From the NCBI GenBank assembly GCA_035544835.1, contig DASZZV010000016.1, positions 1 to 12,501 of the forward strand: a DNA stretch of 12,501 nt, read 5' to 3'. The notes below the pieces were generated by a model. That model did not search any database. It was not told where the DNA came from and worked only from the letters and a program-made list of their open reading frames with translations. This DNA comes from DASZZV01 sp035544835 (lineage in GTDB: Bacteria > Acidobacteriota > Thermoanaerobaculia > Gp7-AA8). A program made the translations under genes and the position numbers. This document shows positions 6,529-12,501 of this stretch, piece after piece (within the stretch, counting starts at the first letter, position 1; each line of letters opens with the position of its first letter).

Positions 6529-7512
6529 TTACACGCGAGCCTCTTCCCCTTTGGGGAGCCCCCACCTTTCGGTGATGCGCTCGTGCGTCAGCCACCTCTC
6601 GCAGTCGAGAGCAGCCATGCAGCCGCTGCCGGCCGCGGTCACGGCCTGACGGTAGATATGATCGGTGACGTCGCCACAGGCGAAAACGCCCTGGATGTTC
6701 GTGGCGGTGGAATGCTGTTTGGTAATGAGATATCCCTTCTCGTCCATGTCGAGCTGCCCGACATACGGCGCGGTGTTGGGAGTGTGGCCGATGGCCACGA
6801 ACAGACCCTGCGTCTTCATCTCCGTAAGCGCGCCGGTGGCCAGGTTGCGCACCATCAACGCACTCACTCCGTTGTCTTTTGTTCCGATGACTTCTTCCAC
6901 CACCGAGTTCAGGACGAAATCGATCTTCGGGTTGGACTCGGCGCGCTGCTGCATGATTTTCGATGCCCGCAGGGCTTCGCTACGATGAATCACAGTGACT
7001 CTGGTCGCGAACTTGGTGAGGAAGGTCGCCTCCTCCATGGCTGAGTCGCCACCGCCGACGACCACGATCTCTTTTCCCTTGAAGAAGAAACCGTCACAGG
7101 TGGCGCAGTAGGAGACCCCGAAACCCTGAAGCGCCTTCTCAGAAGGAAGACCGATCTGTTTGGCCGAAGCACCCGAGGCGATGATGACGGAGTCACACTC
7201 GTACGTGCGCCCCTCGGAAACAATCTGGAAGGGGTGTTGGCGGAAGTTGACTCTATCGACATGCTCGATAGCGAAAACGGCGCCGAATCGTTCGGCCTGC
7301 TGCCGCATGAGGTCCATGAGTTTGGGCCCCAGGATTCCCTCAGGGAAACCAGGATAGTTCTCTACCTCGGTGGTGATCGTCAGCTGTCCGCCCGGCTGCA
7401 GCCCCTCCAGCACCATGGCCGGAAGATTCGCCCGCGAGAGATAGAGGGCGGCCGTACAGCCGGCCGGCCCGGAGCCGATGATCACCACGCGGTACTTATC
7501 GATGATTTCCAT
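6529..7512 (-). CDS. trxB: thioredoxin reductase (NADPH)
   Basis: A 327-residue FAD enzyme that passes electrons from NADPH to thioredoxin in the cytoplasm. It has the FAD-binding GSGPAG (13-18), GGQLTITTEVENYPGF (about 41-56), the redox-active CATC (C136, C139), the NADPH-binding GGGDSA (153-158) with HR-x4-R (176-182) for the 2'-phosphate, and the C-terminal FAD motif ACGD (278-281). The length is a little over the usual 310-320. I chose the ATG at 7512, preceded at about 10 nt by GAGGAAGGA; an in-frame GTG at 7536 would add eight residues. No thioredoxin gene is adjacent. The gene has its own promoter (7557-7586), so it need not depend on the upstream SDR-rhomboid pair. Confidence 0.96.
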   Translation of the reverse strand: MEIIDKYRVVIIGSGPAGCTAALYLSRANLPAMVLEGLQPGGQLTITTEVENYPGFPEGILGPKLMDLMRQQAERFGAVFAIEHVDRVNFRQHPFQIVSEGRTYECDSVIIASGASAKQIGLPSEKALQGFGVSYCATCDGFFFKGKEIVVVGGGDSAMEEATFLTKFATRVTVIHRSEALRASKIMQQRAESNPKIDFVLNSVVEEVIGTKDNGVSALMVRNLATGALTEMKTQGLFVAIGHTPNTAPYVGQLDMDEKGYLITKQHSTATNIQGVFACGDVTDHIYRQAVTAAGSGCMAALDCERWLTHERITERWGLPKGEEARV

Positions 7513-7556
7513 GAACGAGATCCTTCCTCGAGGCACGCTAAGCGCTGAGGTCCCGG

Positions 7557-7586
7557 ATTGTATGCAATCGATCGATCATGGAACAA
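7557..7586 (-). promoter_or_regulatory. promoter of trxB
   Basis: On the minus strand TTGTTC (7581-7586) and TACAAT (7557-7562) are separated by 18 nt, about 45 nt before the trxB ATG. The spacer contains the perfect palindrome ATCGATCGAT (7567-7576), a possible operator. The -10 is close to consensus and the -35 is weaker. Confidence 0.5.
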
Positions 7587-7595
7587 CCCGAGGGA

Positions 7596-7700
7596 GCGAA
7601 CCGAATTGAGAATTGAGAATTGAGAATTGAGAAAGAAACTTCGGTGATCTGCTTCTTTGATTTCTCAATTCCCAATTCTCAATTCTCAATTTCGGTTCGC
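7596..7700. repeat. heptamer inverted-repeat element 3 (AATTGAG type)
   Basis: Four AATTGAG units (7604-7631) face four complementary units (7664-7691, one of them CCCAATT). The pairing continues outward through GCGAACCG (7596-7603) and CGGTTCGC (7693-7700). The spacer is about 32 nt. The element lies between rhomboid and trxB on the same strand. The rhomboid stop codon (TGA, 7686-7688) falls inside its right arm, so the last residues of that protein are encoded by the element. Confidence 0.85.
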
Positions 7701-8378
7701 CGGCACTGTCTCGGCATTGAGCACGATCGAGCTCGGAGGGGGAGGAGGCACTCGATGTGGCAGGAATCCGAGCAGCAGGCCGGTGACGAAACCGCCGAGA
7801 TGAGCGGCGTTGTCGATATTTGGGACCATGAAGCCGATGGCGACGTTGAGAGCCGCCCAGCCGATGAGCTGTCTGGCCAGGCCGAGCGCCCAGCGCTGTT
7901 CACGCCAGAAGGGCGAACGGCGAATGGCGAAAATCAGCGCTCCCAGAATTCCGAAGATTGCGCCGGAAGCACCGACCGACCCCGCGTCGTGGGCGAAGGC
8001 AGCGCTGGTGACGGACGCGCCGATCCCGGCTACGAAGTACGTAAGGGCAAAGCGACGTGAGCCGAACATCATCTCGAAGACGTAGCCGAGTTGAAACAGC
8101 GCCCACATGTTCAGGCAGACGTGCAGGATGCCGGCGTGGAGAAAGAGCGCTGCAAACAGCCGCCACCAGGCGTGGTCATGAAACAAACCGGGCACGATGG
8201 CTCCCATCGAGTCGAGCACCTCGGGATTCTTTGTGGCATCGAGAAGGCTCCGGACTGTGAGGCCACCGGGAACGGGCGGATGACCGGCAGGGGGGATGGC
8301 GTGCAGTGCCTCAACGATGAAGACGAGAACGATGGCCAGCATCAGAAGCGCCGTCACCGGTGCTTTCGAAAATCTCAA
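7686..8378 (-). CDS. rhomboid family intramembrane serine protease
   Basis: A 230-residue polytopic membrane protease. The catalytic serine is in GASGAIFG (S138) and the catalytic histidine in NAAHLGGFVTG (H193). The HAGILHVCLN segment (H81, H86, N90) matches the conserved HxxxN region of transmembrane helix 2. An N-terminal membrane segment (about 8-28), a large periplasmic loop and about five further helices follow. The tail after residue 206 is Pro-rich, and its last codons come from heptamer element 3. The substrate is unknown. The start is a TTG at 8378 with AAGGAAG about 6 nt upstream. It overlaps the TGA of the preceding SDR gene as TTGA, which implies translational coupling. A GTG (residue 8) or ATG (residue 13) would cut into the first helix. 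Confidence 0.9.
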   Translation of the reverse strand: MRFSKAPVTALLMLAIVLVFIVEALHAIPPAGHPPVPGGLTVRSLLDATKNPEVLDSMGAIVPGLFHDHAWWRLFAALFLHAGILHVCLNMWALFQLGYVFEMMFGSRRFALTYFVAGIGASVTSAAFAHDAGSVGASGAIFGILGALIFAIRRSPFWREQRWALGLARQLIGWAALNVAIGFMVPNIDNAAHLGGFVTGLLLGFLPHRVPPPPPSSIVLNAETVPANRN

Positions 8379-9175
8379 TCGCGCTTCCTTTCCACCACCG
8401 CCGAGACTCGGCGCATGAGGAGGTGGGCGGTTCGAGGGAACATCTCTTTCAATCGCATGTAGGCAGCGGCCCCGACTGGCAGAACCGTTCGGTACGAACC
8501 ACGCTCTACCGCTGCTCGCACGGCTCGGGCAACTCTGGCAGGAGGGATGGCCAGGATCAGTCTGGATGCGCCTGGTATCTTCCCTCGCTCCGCTTTCCTG
8601 AAGAAATCCGTCTCGGTCGTGCCTGGGCAGATCAGTGACACTCGGATTCCGTGACCGATCACTTCATCGCGAAGCGCCTCGGTGAAGCCGATCACTGCAA
8701 ATTTGGTCGCGCAATAACCCCCCATGCGTGCGTACCCCATGATTCCGGTGATCGAGGAGACGTTGACGATCGAACCCTCTTTTCGCGCCAGCATGTGGGG
8801 GAGAACGGCCTGGGTGCAGTGGACGGTTCCGAAGTAGTTGGTGTCCATCATCGAACGCAGATCGTCGACGTCTGCTCGTTCGATGGGATCGAAGATTCCG
8901 AAGCCGGCATTGTTGACAAGGATGTCGATCCTTCCCAATTCCTCAATGGTGCGGCGTGCGAGATTCTCGCAATCGGAGCGGATCGTTACGTTGGTGGTAA
9001 TGGGGAGGCAGGCGACGCCGAATGTCCGGCACTGCAGGGCCACCGCATCGAGCTCGCTGGTGCGGCGTGCCGCGATGGCCAGCGAGCATCCAGCCTGCGC
9101 CAGTTCCAGGGCGGTCTCCCGCCCGATGCCGGCCGAGGCGCCCGTGACGATCGCTATCTTTCCTCGAAGAGACAT
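8375..9175 (-). CDS. short-chain dehydrogenase/reductase (SDR family oxidoreductase)
   Basis: A 266-residue classical SDR with a Rossmann fold. It has the dinucleotide-binding TGASAGIG (11-18), NNAG (88-91), N113, and the catalytic S141-Y154-K158 set (YCATK). PGTTETDF follows the active site. A basic pair AARR (35-38) after the second strand suggests NADP(H) preference. The C-terminal part, with IPPARVARAV and a basic, hydrophobic tail, resembles SDRs of lipid or sterol type, but the substrate cannot be assigned. The ATG at 9175 is used; longer in-frame versions would translate the four-hairpin element. It has no Shine-Dalgarno and has TACAAT 8 nt upstream. It leads the pair with the rhomboid gene. 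Confidence 0.92.
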   Translation of the reverse strand: MSLRGKIAIVTGASAGIGRETALELAQAGCSLAIAARRTSELDAVALQCRTFGVACLPITTNVTIRSDCENLARRTIEELGRIDILVNNAGFGIFDPIERADVDDLRSMMDTNYFGTVHCTQAVLPHMLARKEGSIVNVSSITGIMGYARMGGYCATKFAVIGFTEALRDEVIGHGIRVSLICPGTTETDFFRKAERGKIPGASRLILAIPPARVARAVRAAVERGSYRTVLPVGAAAYMRLKEMFPRTAHLLMRRVSAVVERKRD

Positions 9176-9189
9176 GAAGAGCGATTGTA
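9173..9189 (-). promoter_or_regulatory. putative leaderless promoter, -10 TACAAT, of the SDR gene
   Basis: On the minus strand TACAAT (9184-9189) is followed by 8 nt and the ATG at 9175. No Shine-Dalgarno lies in between. The spacing is identical to the sites before the PilZ and zinc-ribbon genes. No clear -35 is seen. Confidence 0.5.
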
Positions 9190-9227
9190 GGCGATGAAGG
9201 TTACTGGAGGGGTGGGCGGGAATGGGT

Positions 9228-9352
9228 CTTGTGTGGCACAGGCACTCTTGCCTGTGTGCCGCGGCGTCGAGCCGCGGCGTTCCTGCTGCAATTCGACAGA
9301 GAAGTCGGCCTCGACGGCCGACACACAGGCAAGAGTGCCTGTGCCACACAAG
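9228..9352. repeat. four-hairpin inverted element B (REPIN-like)
   Basis: The outer arms match perfectly over 31 nt (9228-9258 against 9322-9352). Each arm holds two local hairpins. The outer one is CACAGGCA/TGCCTGTG in both arms (9237-9256, 9324-9343). The inner one is GCCGCGGC/GCCGCGGC in the left arm (9258-9278) and GTCGGCC/GGCCGAC in the right (9304-9322). The centre begins GTTCCT after the left inner hairpin, as does the centre of element A at 5149-5292, so the two appear related. It lies between the divergent SDR and ilvE genes. Confidence 0.8.
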
Positions 9353-9385
9353 AATCAACCCCCCCGCCACCATTCTCCGTGACGA

Positions 9386-9415
9386 TTGACTTCGCAAAAC
9401 TCGGAAATCTATACT
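9386..9415 (+). promoter_or_regulatory. sigma-70-type promoter of ilvE
   Basis: TTGACT (9386-9391) and TATACT (9410-9415) are separated by 18 nt. Each is close to consensus. The predicted transcript would begin near 9422, leaving a leader of about 50 nt with AGGAGG at 9462-9467. No leader peptide or attenuator is evident in that short leader. Confidence 0.65.
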
Positions 9416-9473
9416 CCGGCTGCAGGCCAGCCGTTCCATTACGATCCGCTCAGCTCCCCCCAGGAGGCCGTAC

Positions 9474-10448
9474 ATGCCGTTCGAAGAAGTAAAGAAGCTA
9501 TGGATGAACGGTCGGCTCGTCGATTTTGCGGACGCTAAGATCCATGTGTTGAGTCACGCGCTGCATTATGGCTCCGGAGTCTTCGAGGGGACGCGCTGCT
9601 ACGACACCAAACGCGGTCCGGCGATTTTCCGTCTGAAGGAGCATACCCGGCGCCTTTTCGACAGCGCCAAAGTGTACCGGATGGAGATTCCCTACTCGAT
9701 GGAGGAGTTCAATCAAGCCTGCATTGACGTTATCGCTGCCAACGACTTCCAGGACTGCTATCTACGTCCGCTGGTGTATCGCGGCTTTCATTCGCTCGGT
9801 GTTTTCCCCGGGAACTGCCCGGTCGATGTCTGCATTGCGGCCTGGAAATGGGGTAAGTATCTCGGCCCTGAAGCGCTCGAGCAGGGCGTGGACGTGCGTG
9901 TCTCTTCCTGGAGTCGCATGGCGCCGAACACCTTCCCGGCCATGGCTAAGGCCACTGGAAACTACTTGAATTCCCAGCTCATCAGGCTGGAGGCGGCAGC
10001 CGATGGTTACGCCGAAGGAATTGCGCTCGACGTCAACGGCTACGTTAGTGAGGGCTCGGGCGAGAATATCTTCCTCGTTCGTGATGGTCGCCTCCTGACT
10101 CCGCCGCTCGGCGCCTCCATCCTCGCCGGCATTACCCGGGCCTCAGTCATCACCCTGGCCCGCGACCTCGGGTTCGAAGTAGTGGAGACGCTCATTCCCC
10201 GCGAGGCTCTCTATCTCGCTGATGAAGTCTTCTTTACCGGTACCGCCGCCGAGGTTACTCCGGTTCGCTCCATCGATCGAATCCAGATCGGTGCCGGCAA
10301 GCGTGGTCCGGTCACCGAACGGGTGCAGCGCGAGTTCTTCGCCTACGTCAACGGCGAGATTCCCGATCGCTTCAACTGGCTCACGCCGGTCTACGAAGCG
10401 GCCGCGGTTTCCCCAGCAGCGAAGCCGAAGGCCGTCGCCGCGAAGTGA
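9474..10448 (+). CDS. ilvE: branched-chain amino acid aminotransferase
   Basis: A 324-residue class IV PLP aminotransferase that interconverts Leu, Ile and Val with their 2-oxo acids, using 2-oxoglutarate/glutamate. It has WMNGRLVDFADAKIHVLSHALHYG (10-33), GVFEGTR (35-41), the PLP-binding lysine in AMAKATGNYLNS (K159), and the signature SEGSGENIF (192-200) with E193. TGTAAEVTP lies near residues 255-263. The length is slightly more than the 305-310 typical of E. coli IlvE because of an Ala/Lys-rich tail. The ATG at 9474 has AGGAGG 6 nt upstream. The gene stands alone with its own strong promoter. Two nucleotides after its stop the AGCTTCT heptamer element begins. Confidence 0.95.
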   Translation: MPFEEVKKLWMNGRLVDFADAKIHVLSHALHYGSGVFEGTRCYDTKRGPAIFRLKEHTRRLFDSAKVYRMEIPYSMEEFNQACIDVIAANDFQDCYLRPLVYRGFHSLGVFPGNCPVDVCIAAWKWGKYLGPEALEQGVDVRVSSWSRMAPNTFPAMAKATGNYLNSQLIRLEAAADGYAEGIALDVNGYVSEGSGENIFLVRDGRLLTPPLGASILAGITRASVITLARDLGFEVVETLIPREALYLADEVFFTGTAAEVTPVRSIDRIQIGAGKRGPVTERVQREFFAYVNGEIPDRFNWLTPVYEAAAVSPAAKPKAVAAK

Positions 10449-10455
10449 GAGAAGC

Positions 10456-10532
10456 AGCTTCTAGCTTCTAGCTTCTAGCTTCTAGCTGCTAGCTTCTAGC
10501 TTCTAGCTTCTAGCTTCTAGCTTCTAGCTTCT
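10456..10532. repeat. left AGCTTCT heptamer array (11 units)
   Basis: Eleven consecutive 7-bp units, ten exact and the fifth AGCTGCT. CTAG is formed at each unit junction, and because the array steps through all frames every 21 nt it carries TAG stops in all six reading frames. Confidence 0.95.
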
Positions 10533-10899
10533 AGCTTTCTCTCTCCTTTCCTGTAAGGCGGTTTAGGAAGCCTTGTAGCATGCGGCGCACTTCGGCGAGC
10601 TTTTCCGCCAGCGAGGTGTATGTTGGCTCGTCGAGGTACTTGAGGTCCTTTGCCAGCCGGAGTTGACACTCCAGCTCACTGCTGGATCCCATTGAGATCC
10701 GTGCAAATCTGGCCAATTCGCGGTCTCCGTTTCTTCCACACCCTTCGGCGAGGTTTGTAGGAATCGAGAACGACGAACGCCGCATCTGCGATGTCAAACC
10801 ATACTGCTCCGACGACGGAAACGAACGTGTGCTCTCGTACACGAGAAGAGTCAACGCATACGATTTCTGCCAGACCTTCAACTTATTGAAGTCATCCAT
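10531..10899 (-). CDS. four-helix-bundle protein (S23 / 23S rRNA intervening-sequence protein family)
   Basis: A 122-residue small basic protein. The family pattern is clear: FNKLKVWQKSYAL (4-16), VYESTRSFPSSEQYGLTSQMRRSSFSIPTNLAEG (residues about 20-53), a GSSSELECQL segment (about 72-81) and LRLAKDLKYL. This is the family first found in 23S rRNA intervening sequences and related to the accessory Avd protein of diversity-generating retroelements. No reverse transcriptase, variable repeat or rRNA gene is nearby, so this is a stand-alone member of unknown function; nucleic-acid binding is a reasonable inference. The ATG at 10899 is preceded by CGGAGA at 7-8 nt, and TACTGT a little further up could be a -10. 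The stop codon is provided by the left heptamer array. It lies downstream of radC on the same strand. Confidence 0.9.
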   Translation of the reverse strand: MDDFNKLKVWQKSYALTLLVYESTRSFPSSEQYGLTSQMRRSSFSIPTNLAEGCGRNGDRELARFARISMGSSSELECQLRLAKDLKYLDEPTYTSLAEKLAEVRRMLQGFLNRLTGKERES

Positions 10900-10931
10900 T
10901 GCAATCTCCGAAAAGGACAGTAGCCTTCGCT

Positions 10932-10987
10932 AGAAGCTAGAAGCTAGAAGCTAGAAGCTAGAAGCCAGAAGCTAGAAGCTAGAAGCT
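10932..10987. repeat. right AGAAGCT heptamer array (8 units)
   Basis: Eight consecutive 7-bp units, seven exact and one AGAAGCC (10960-10966), complementary to the left array. It lies upstream of the four-helix-bundle ORF and just beyond the radC stop codon. Confidence 0.95.
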
Positions 10988-11004
10988 GCTTCACCGCTGC
11001 CCCT

Positions 11005-11685
11005 TCACCCCATCGCCCCTCTCTGCCGCAGGCTGACGAATCTATTGGTCCCGAGAATGAGGTGATCGACCACATCGACACCCATCAACTTTCCGGCTTC
11101 TACGAGCTTCCGCGTAAAGAGGAGATCCTCGGATGAGGGAGCGGGATCGCCGGAGGGATGGTTGTGGAAGACGATGACCGAGGCGGCGTGCTCGGCCAGA
11201 GCGATGCGGAGGACGTCGCGAGTCGATACGGTCGTTGCGTTGAGCGTGCCGATGTAGATCTCCCGCTCGGAGATGAGGCGATGCTTGGAATCGAGAAAGA
11301 GGCCGCCGAGCCGCTCCTGAACATGATGTGAGTAGCGCGCGATGAGTGACCTGGCGATCAGTTCCGGATCCCGGATCGGGTCTCCTGGCGCGGTGTCGCG
11401 TGCGGCAACGCGTCGACCCAGCTCGAGCGCGGCGGCGATCCGAGTCGATTTCGCGGGCCCGATTCCATGAAGACGATTGCCTGACGACCAGTCGCGTCGT
11501 GTCAAAGCGTTGAGACCGTCGCCGAGTAATTCGCGTGCGACCTGAAGGGCGCTGCGACCGCGGACGCCGGAGCCGATGAGGATCGCCAGCAGCTCGGTGT
11601 CGCTGAGCGTCTTCGCCCCATGCATGGCCAGCCGTTCTCGGGGGCGCTCATCCTCGGGAAGATCGGCAATCAGCTCGCCCCTCAT
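11005..11685 (-). CDS. radC: RadC family JAMM/MPN-domain protein
   Basis: A 226-residue RadC (UPF0758) protein. The N-terminal helix-hairpin-helix part includes LSDTELLAILIGSG (27-40) and LHGIGPAKSTRIAAALELGRR (72-92). The C-terminal metal-binding JAMM domain has an upstream Glu (E140 or E142 in ISEREIYIGTLN) and HNHPSGDPAPSSED (H174, H176, D187). The length is normal. Despite the name, a direct role in DNA repair is not well supported for the family; a zinc-dependent hydrolase linked to DNA metabolism is the usual guess. The ATG at 11685 overlaps the cobB stop as ATGA, so the two are co-translated. The four-helix-bundle element follows its stop. Confidence 0.93.
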   Translation of the reverse strand: MRGELIADLPEDERPRERLAMHGAKTLSDTELLAILIGSGVRGRSALQVARELLGDGLNALTRRDWSSGNRLHGIGPAKSTRIAAALELGRRVAARDTAPGDPIRDPELIARSLIARYSHHVQERLGGLFLDSKHRLISEREIYIGTLNATTVSTRDVLRIALAEHAASVIVFHNHPSGDPAPSSEDLLFTRKLVEAGKLMGVDVVDHLILGTNRFVSLRQRGAMG

Positions 11686-12416
11686 CGCCCGGCTCCCAGG
11701 ATTGCGGCGACGACAGCAGGTACGCCGCTTCCGGCTTTCTCAGCAAGGGCAAAATCGCAGCTCGTCGATAGCGGCGTCGCCTCTGGATTGATCTCGATGG
11801 ATTTACCATGTCGCAGATGAGCCGAGAGGCCGGCCGCGGGATAAACCAGCGCCGACGTTCCGACGATCAGCAAAAGATCGCACTCCTCGATCGTTTTGAC
11901 TGCGTTGTCGATGTCTTCGGGGTCGAGCATTTCTCCGAACCAGACAATGTCCGGCCGCAACAGGCCACCGCAGGTGCAACGGGGCGGCAGCTCGGCGAAG
12001 GGGTCGTTTCGCTCGAATACCTTTCGCTCGGCGGTGCAGCGGACCCGGAAGATGTTTCCATGAAGCTCGACGATGTTCCGAGATCCGGCACGGCGATGAA
12101 GACCGTCGACGTTCTGAGTAACGATGGTCGTTGTCGTCGCCTGCTCGAGCTCGACTAACGCATGGTGCGCTGCATTGGGCTGTGTTTCACGAATGAGCCC
12201 GCGCCGCCATTCGTACCACTCCCAGACCACCTTCGGATCCCGCTCGAAGGCCTCGGGCGTCGCCAGCTCCTCGGGCCTGAAGTTGTTCCAGAGACCGCTC
12301 GGGCCGCGAAACGTCGGGATGCCGCTCTCGGCCGAAATCCCCGCTCCCGTAAGCACAGCAACGCGCCTCGGCTTTTCAGACGAGATCCACTTCTCGATAT
12401 GTTGAATTGTTTTCAT
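11682..12416 (-). CDS. cobB: NAD-dependent protein deacylase, class III sirtuin (CobB-type)
   Basis: A 244-residue sirtuin that removes acyl groups from lysines using NAD+. It has GAGISAESGIPTFRG (24-38), TQNVDGLH (100-107), the catalytic H119 in VELHGN, and VWFGE (158-162). WEWYEWRR carries Y68 and R71 in the Y-x-x-R arrangement typical of SIRT5/CobB class III enzymes, which suggests activity on succinyl or malonyl lysine. The zinc site is partial: C127, then C147 and C149 (CTC), with no fourth cysteine in the usual place. The ATG at 12416 is preceded by GAGGAGG with a very short gap (2 nt). An extended -10 lies further upstream. It is translationally coupled to radC. Confidence 0.94.
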   Translation of the reverse strand: MKTIQHIEKWISSEKPRRVAVLTGAGISAESGIPTFRGPSGLWNNFRPEELATPEAFERDPKVVWEWYEWRRGLIRETQPNAAHHALVELEQATTTTIVTQNVDGLHRRAGSRNIVELHGNIFRVRCTAERKVFERNDPFAELPPRCTCGGLLRPDIVWFGEMLDPEDIDNAVKTIEECDLLLIVGTSALVYPAAGLSAHLRHGKSIEINPEATPLSTSCDFALAEKAGSGVPAVVAAILGAGR

Positions 12417-12459
12417 AGCCTCCTCATCGGTGCAGAGAAGGACAGGGGTGGGCGAGGGA

Positions 12460-12468
12460 AGTATAGCA
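12460..12468 (-). promoter_or_regulatory. extended -10 promoter of cobB-radC
   Basis: On the minus strand TGC directly precedes TATACT (12460-12465), giving the extended -10 pattern TGnTATACT, about 44 nt before the cobB ATG. No good -35 is present, which is compatible with an extended -10. The stretch from here to the window end shows no gene. Confidence 0.45.
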
Positions 12469-12501
12469 GCGCGAAGAGAAATGTTGGACGAACGGGGGTT
12501 A

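Larger units (their letters stand above)
10451..10992. mobile_element. four-helix-bundle gene enclosed by inverted AGCTTCT heptamer arrays
   Basis: The left array (10456-10532) has eleven AGCTTCT units, one of them AGCTGCT. The right array (10932-10987) has eight complementary AGAAGCT units, one of them AGAAGCC. GAAGC/GCTTC extends the pairing at the outer ends. The arrays can pair over more than 50 bp and enclose a single ORF on the minus strand. The ORF's stop codon (TAG, 10531-10533) is formed by the left array. No transposase is present, and no target-site duplication was recognised. The layout resembles the intervening sequences of 23S rRNA genes, where an S23-family ORF sits in a stem, but here it is intergenic. 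Mobility is inference. Confidence 0.6.

Noticed and set aside
6385..7044. Plus-strand ORF of 219 residues over trxB
   Set aside because: It is a shadow of the trxB frame and starts inside hairpin repeats.
9228..9352. Rho-independent terminator
   Set aside because: The stems are strong but no T-run follows on either strand, and it lies upstream of both neighbouring genes.
10531..10899. Avd gene of a diversity-generating retroelement
   Set aside because: No reverse transcriptase, template repeat or variable target gene lies in the window, and flanking genes are housekeeping.
10456..10987. CRISPR array
   Set aside because: Repeat units are 7 bp and directly abutting, with no spacers of regular length and no cas genes.

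Overview
The window is a stretch of bacterial chromosome, GC-rich (roughly 60% by eye), with compact protein genes separated by intergenic spaces unusually full of inverted and tandem repeats. No rRNA, tRNA, transposase or phage gene was seen. The gene content (PilZ protein, carboxypeptidase-regulatory-like repeat lipoprotein, zinc-ribbon membrane protein, SDR, rhomboid, sirtuin-RadC pair) together with the dispersed palindromes suggests a soil or environmental lineage such as Acidobacteriota. That placement is inference and of low confidence.

Layout from left to right: hairpin repeats of a 'GATCC-TCGC-GCTC-GGATGACA' family (19-104); an alpha/beta hydrolase (-, 110-721); a heptamer inverted-repeat element (741-844); a PilZ-domain protein (+, 856-1215); a large lipoprotein of ten tandem ~79-residue domains (+, 1343-3841); a family 2 glycosyltransferase (-, 3856-4596); a second heptamer element (4611-4706); a SlyD-like FKBP prolyl isomerase (+, 4716-5144); a four-hairpin inverted element (5149-5292); a zinc-ribbon multi-pass membrane protein with an HEFGH motif (+, 5326-6252); more hairpin repeats (6275-6475); thioredoxin reductase (-, 6529-7512); a third heptamer element (7596-7700); a coupled SDR-rhomboid pair (-, 7686-9175); a second four-hairpin element (9228-9352); a branched-chain aminotransferase with a clear promoter (+, 9474-10448); a four-helix-bundle gene enclosed in long inverted heptamer arrays (10451-10992); and a coupled cobB-radC pair (-, 11005-12416).

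Most genes are housekeeping or single-function and do not form one pathway. Coupling is visible in two places: cobB-radC with an ATGA overlap, and SDR-rhomboid with a TTGA overlap. The most noteworthy material is the repeats. A four-helix-bundle (S23/IVS-protein family) ORF sits inside complementary arrays of the heptamer AGCTTCT, its stop codon supplied by the array. Three small ORF-less elements have the same design with a different heptamer, AATTGAG. The two four-hairpin elements share one architecture and show base changes that preserve the local hairpins. Three genes (PilZ, zinc-ribbon membrane protein, SDR) carry a TANAAT hexamer exactly 8 nt before the start codon and no Shine-Dalgarno, which points to leaderless transcripts.
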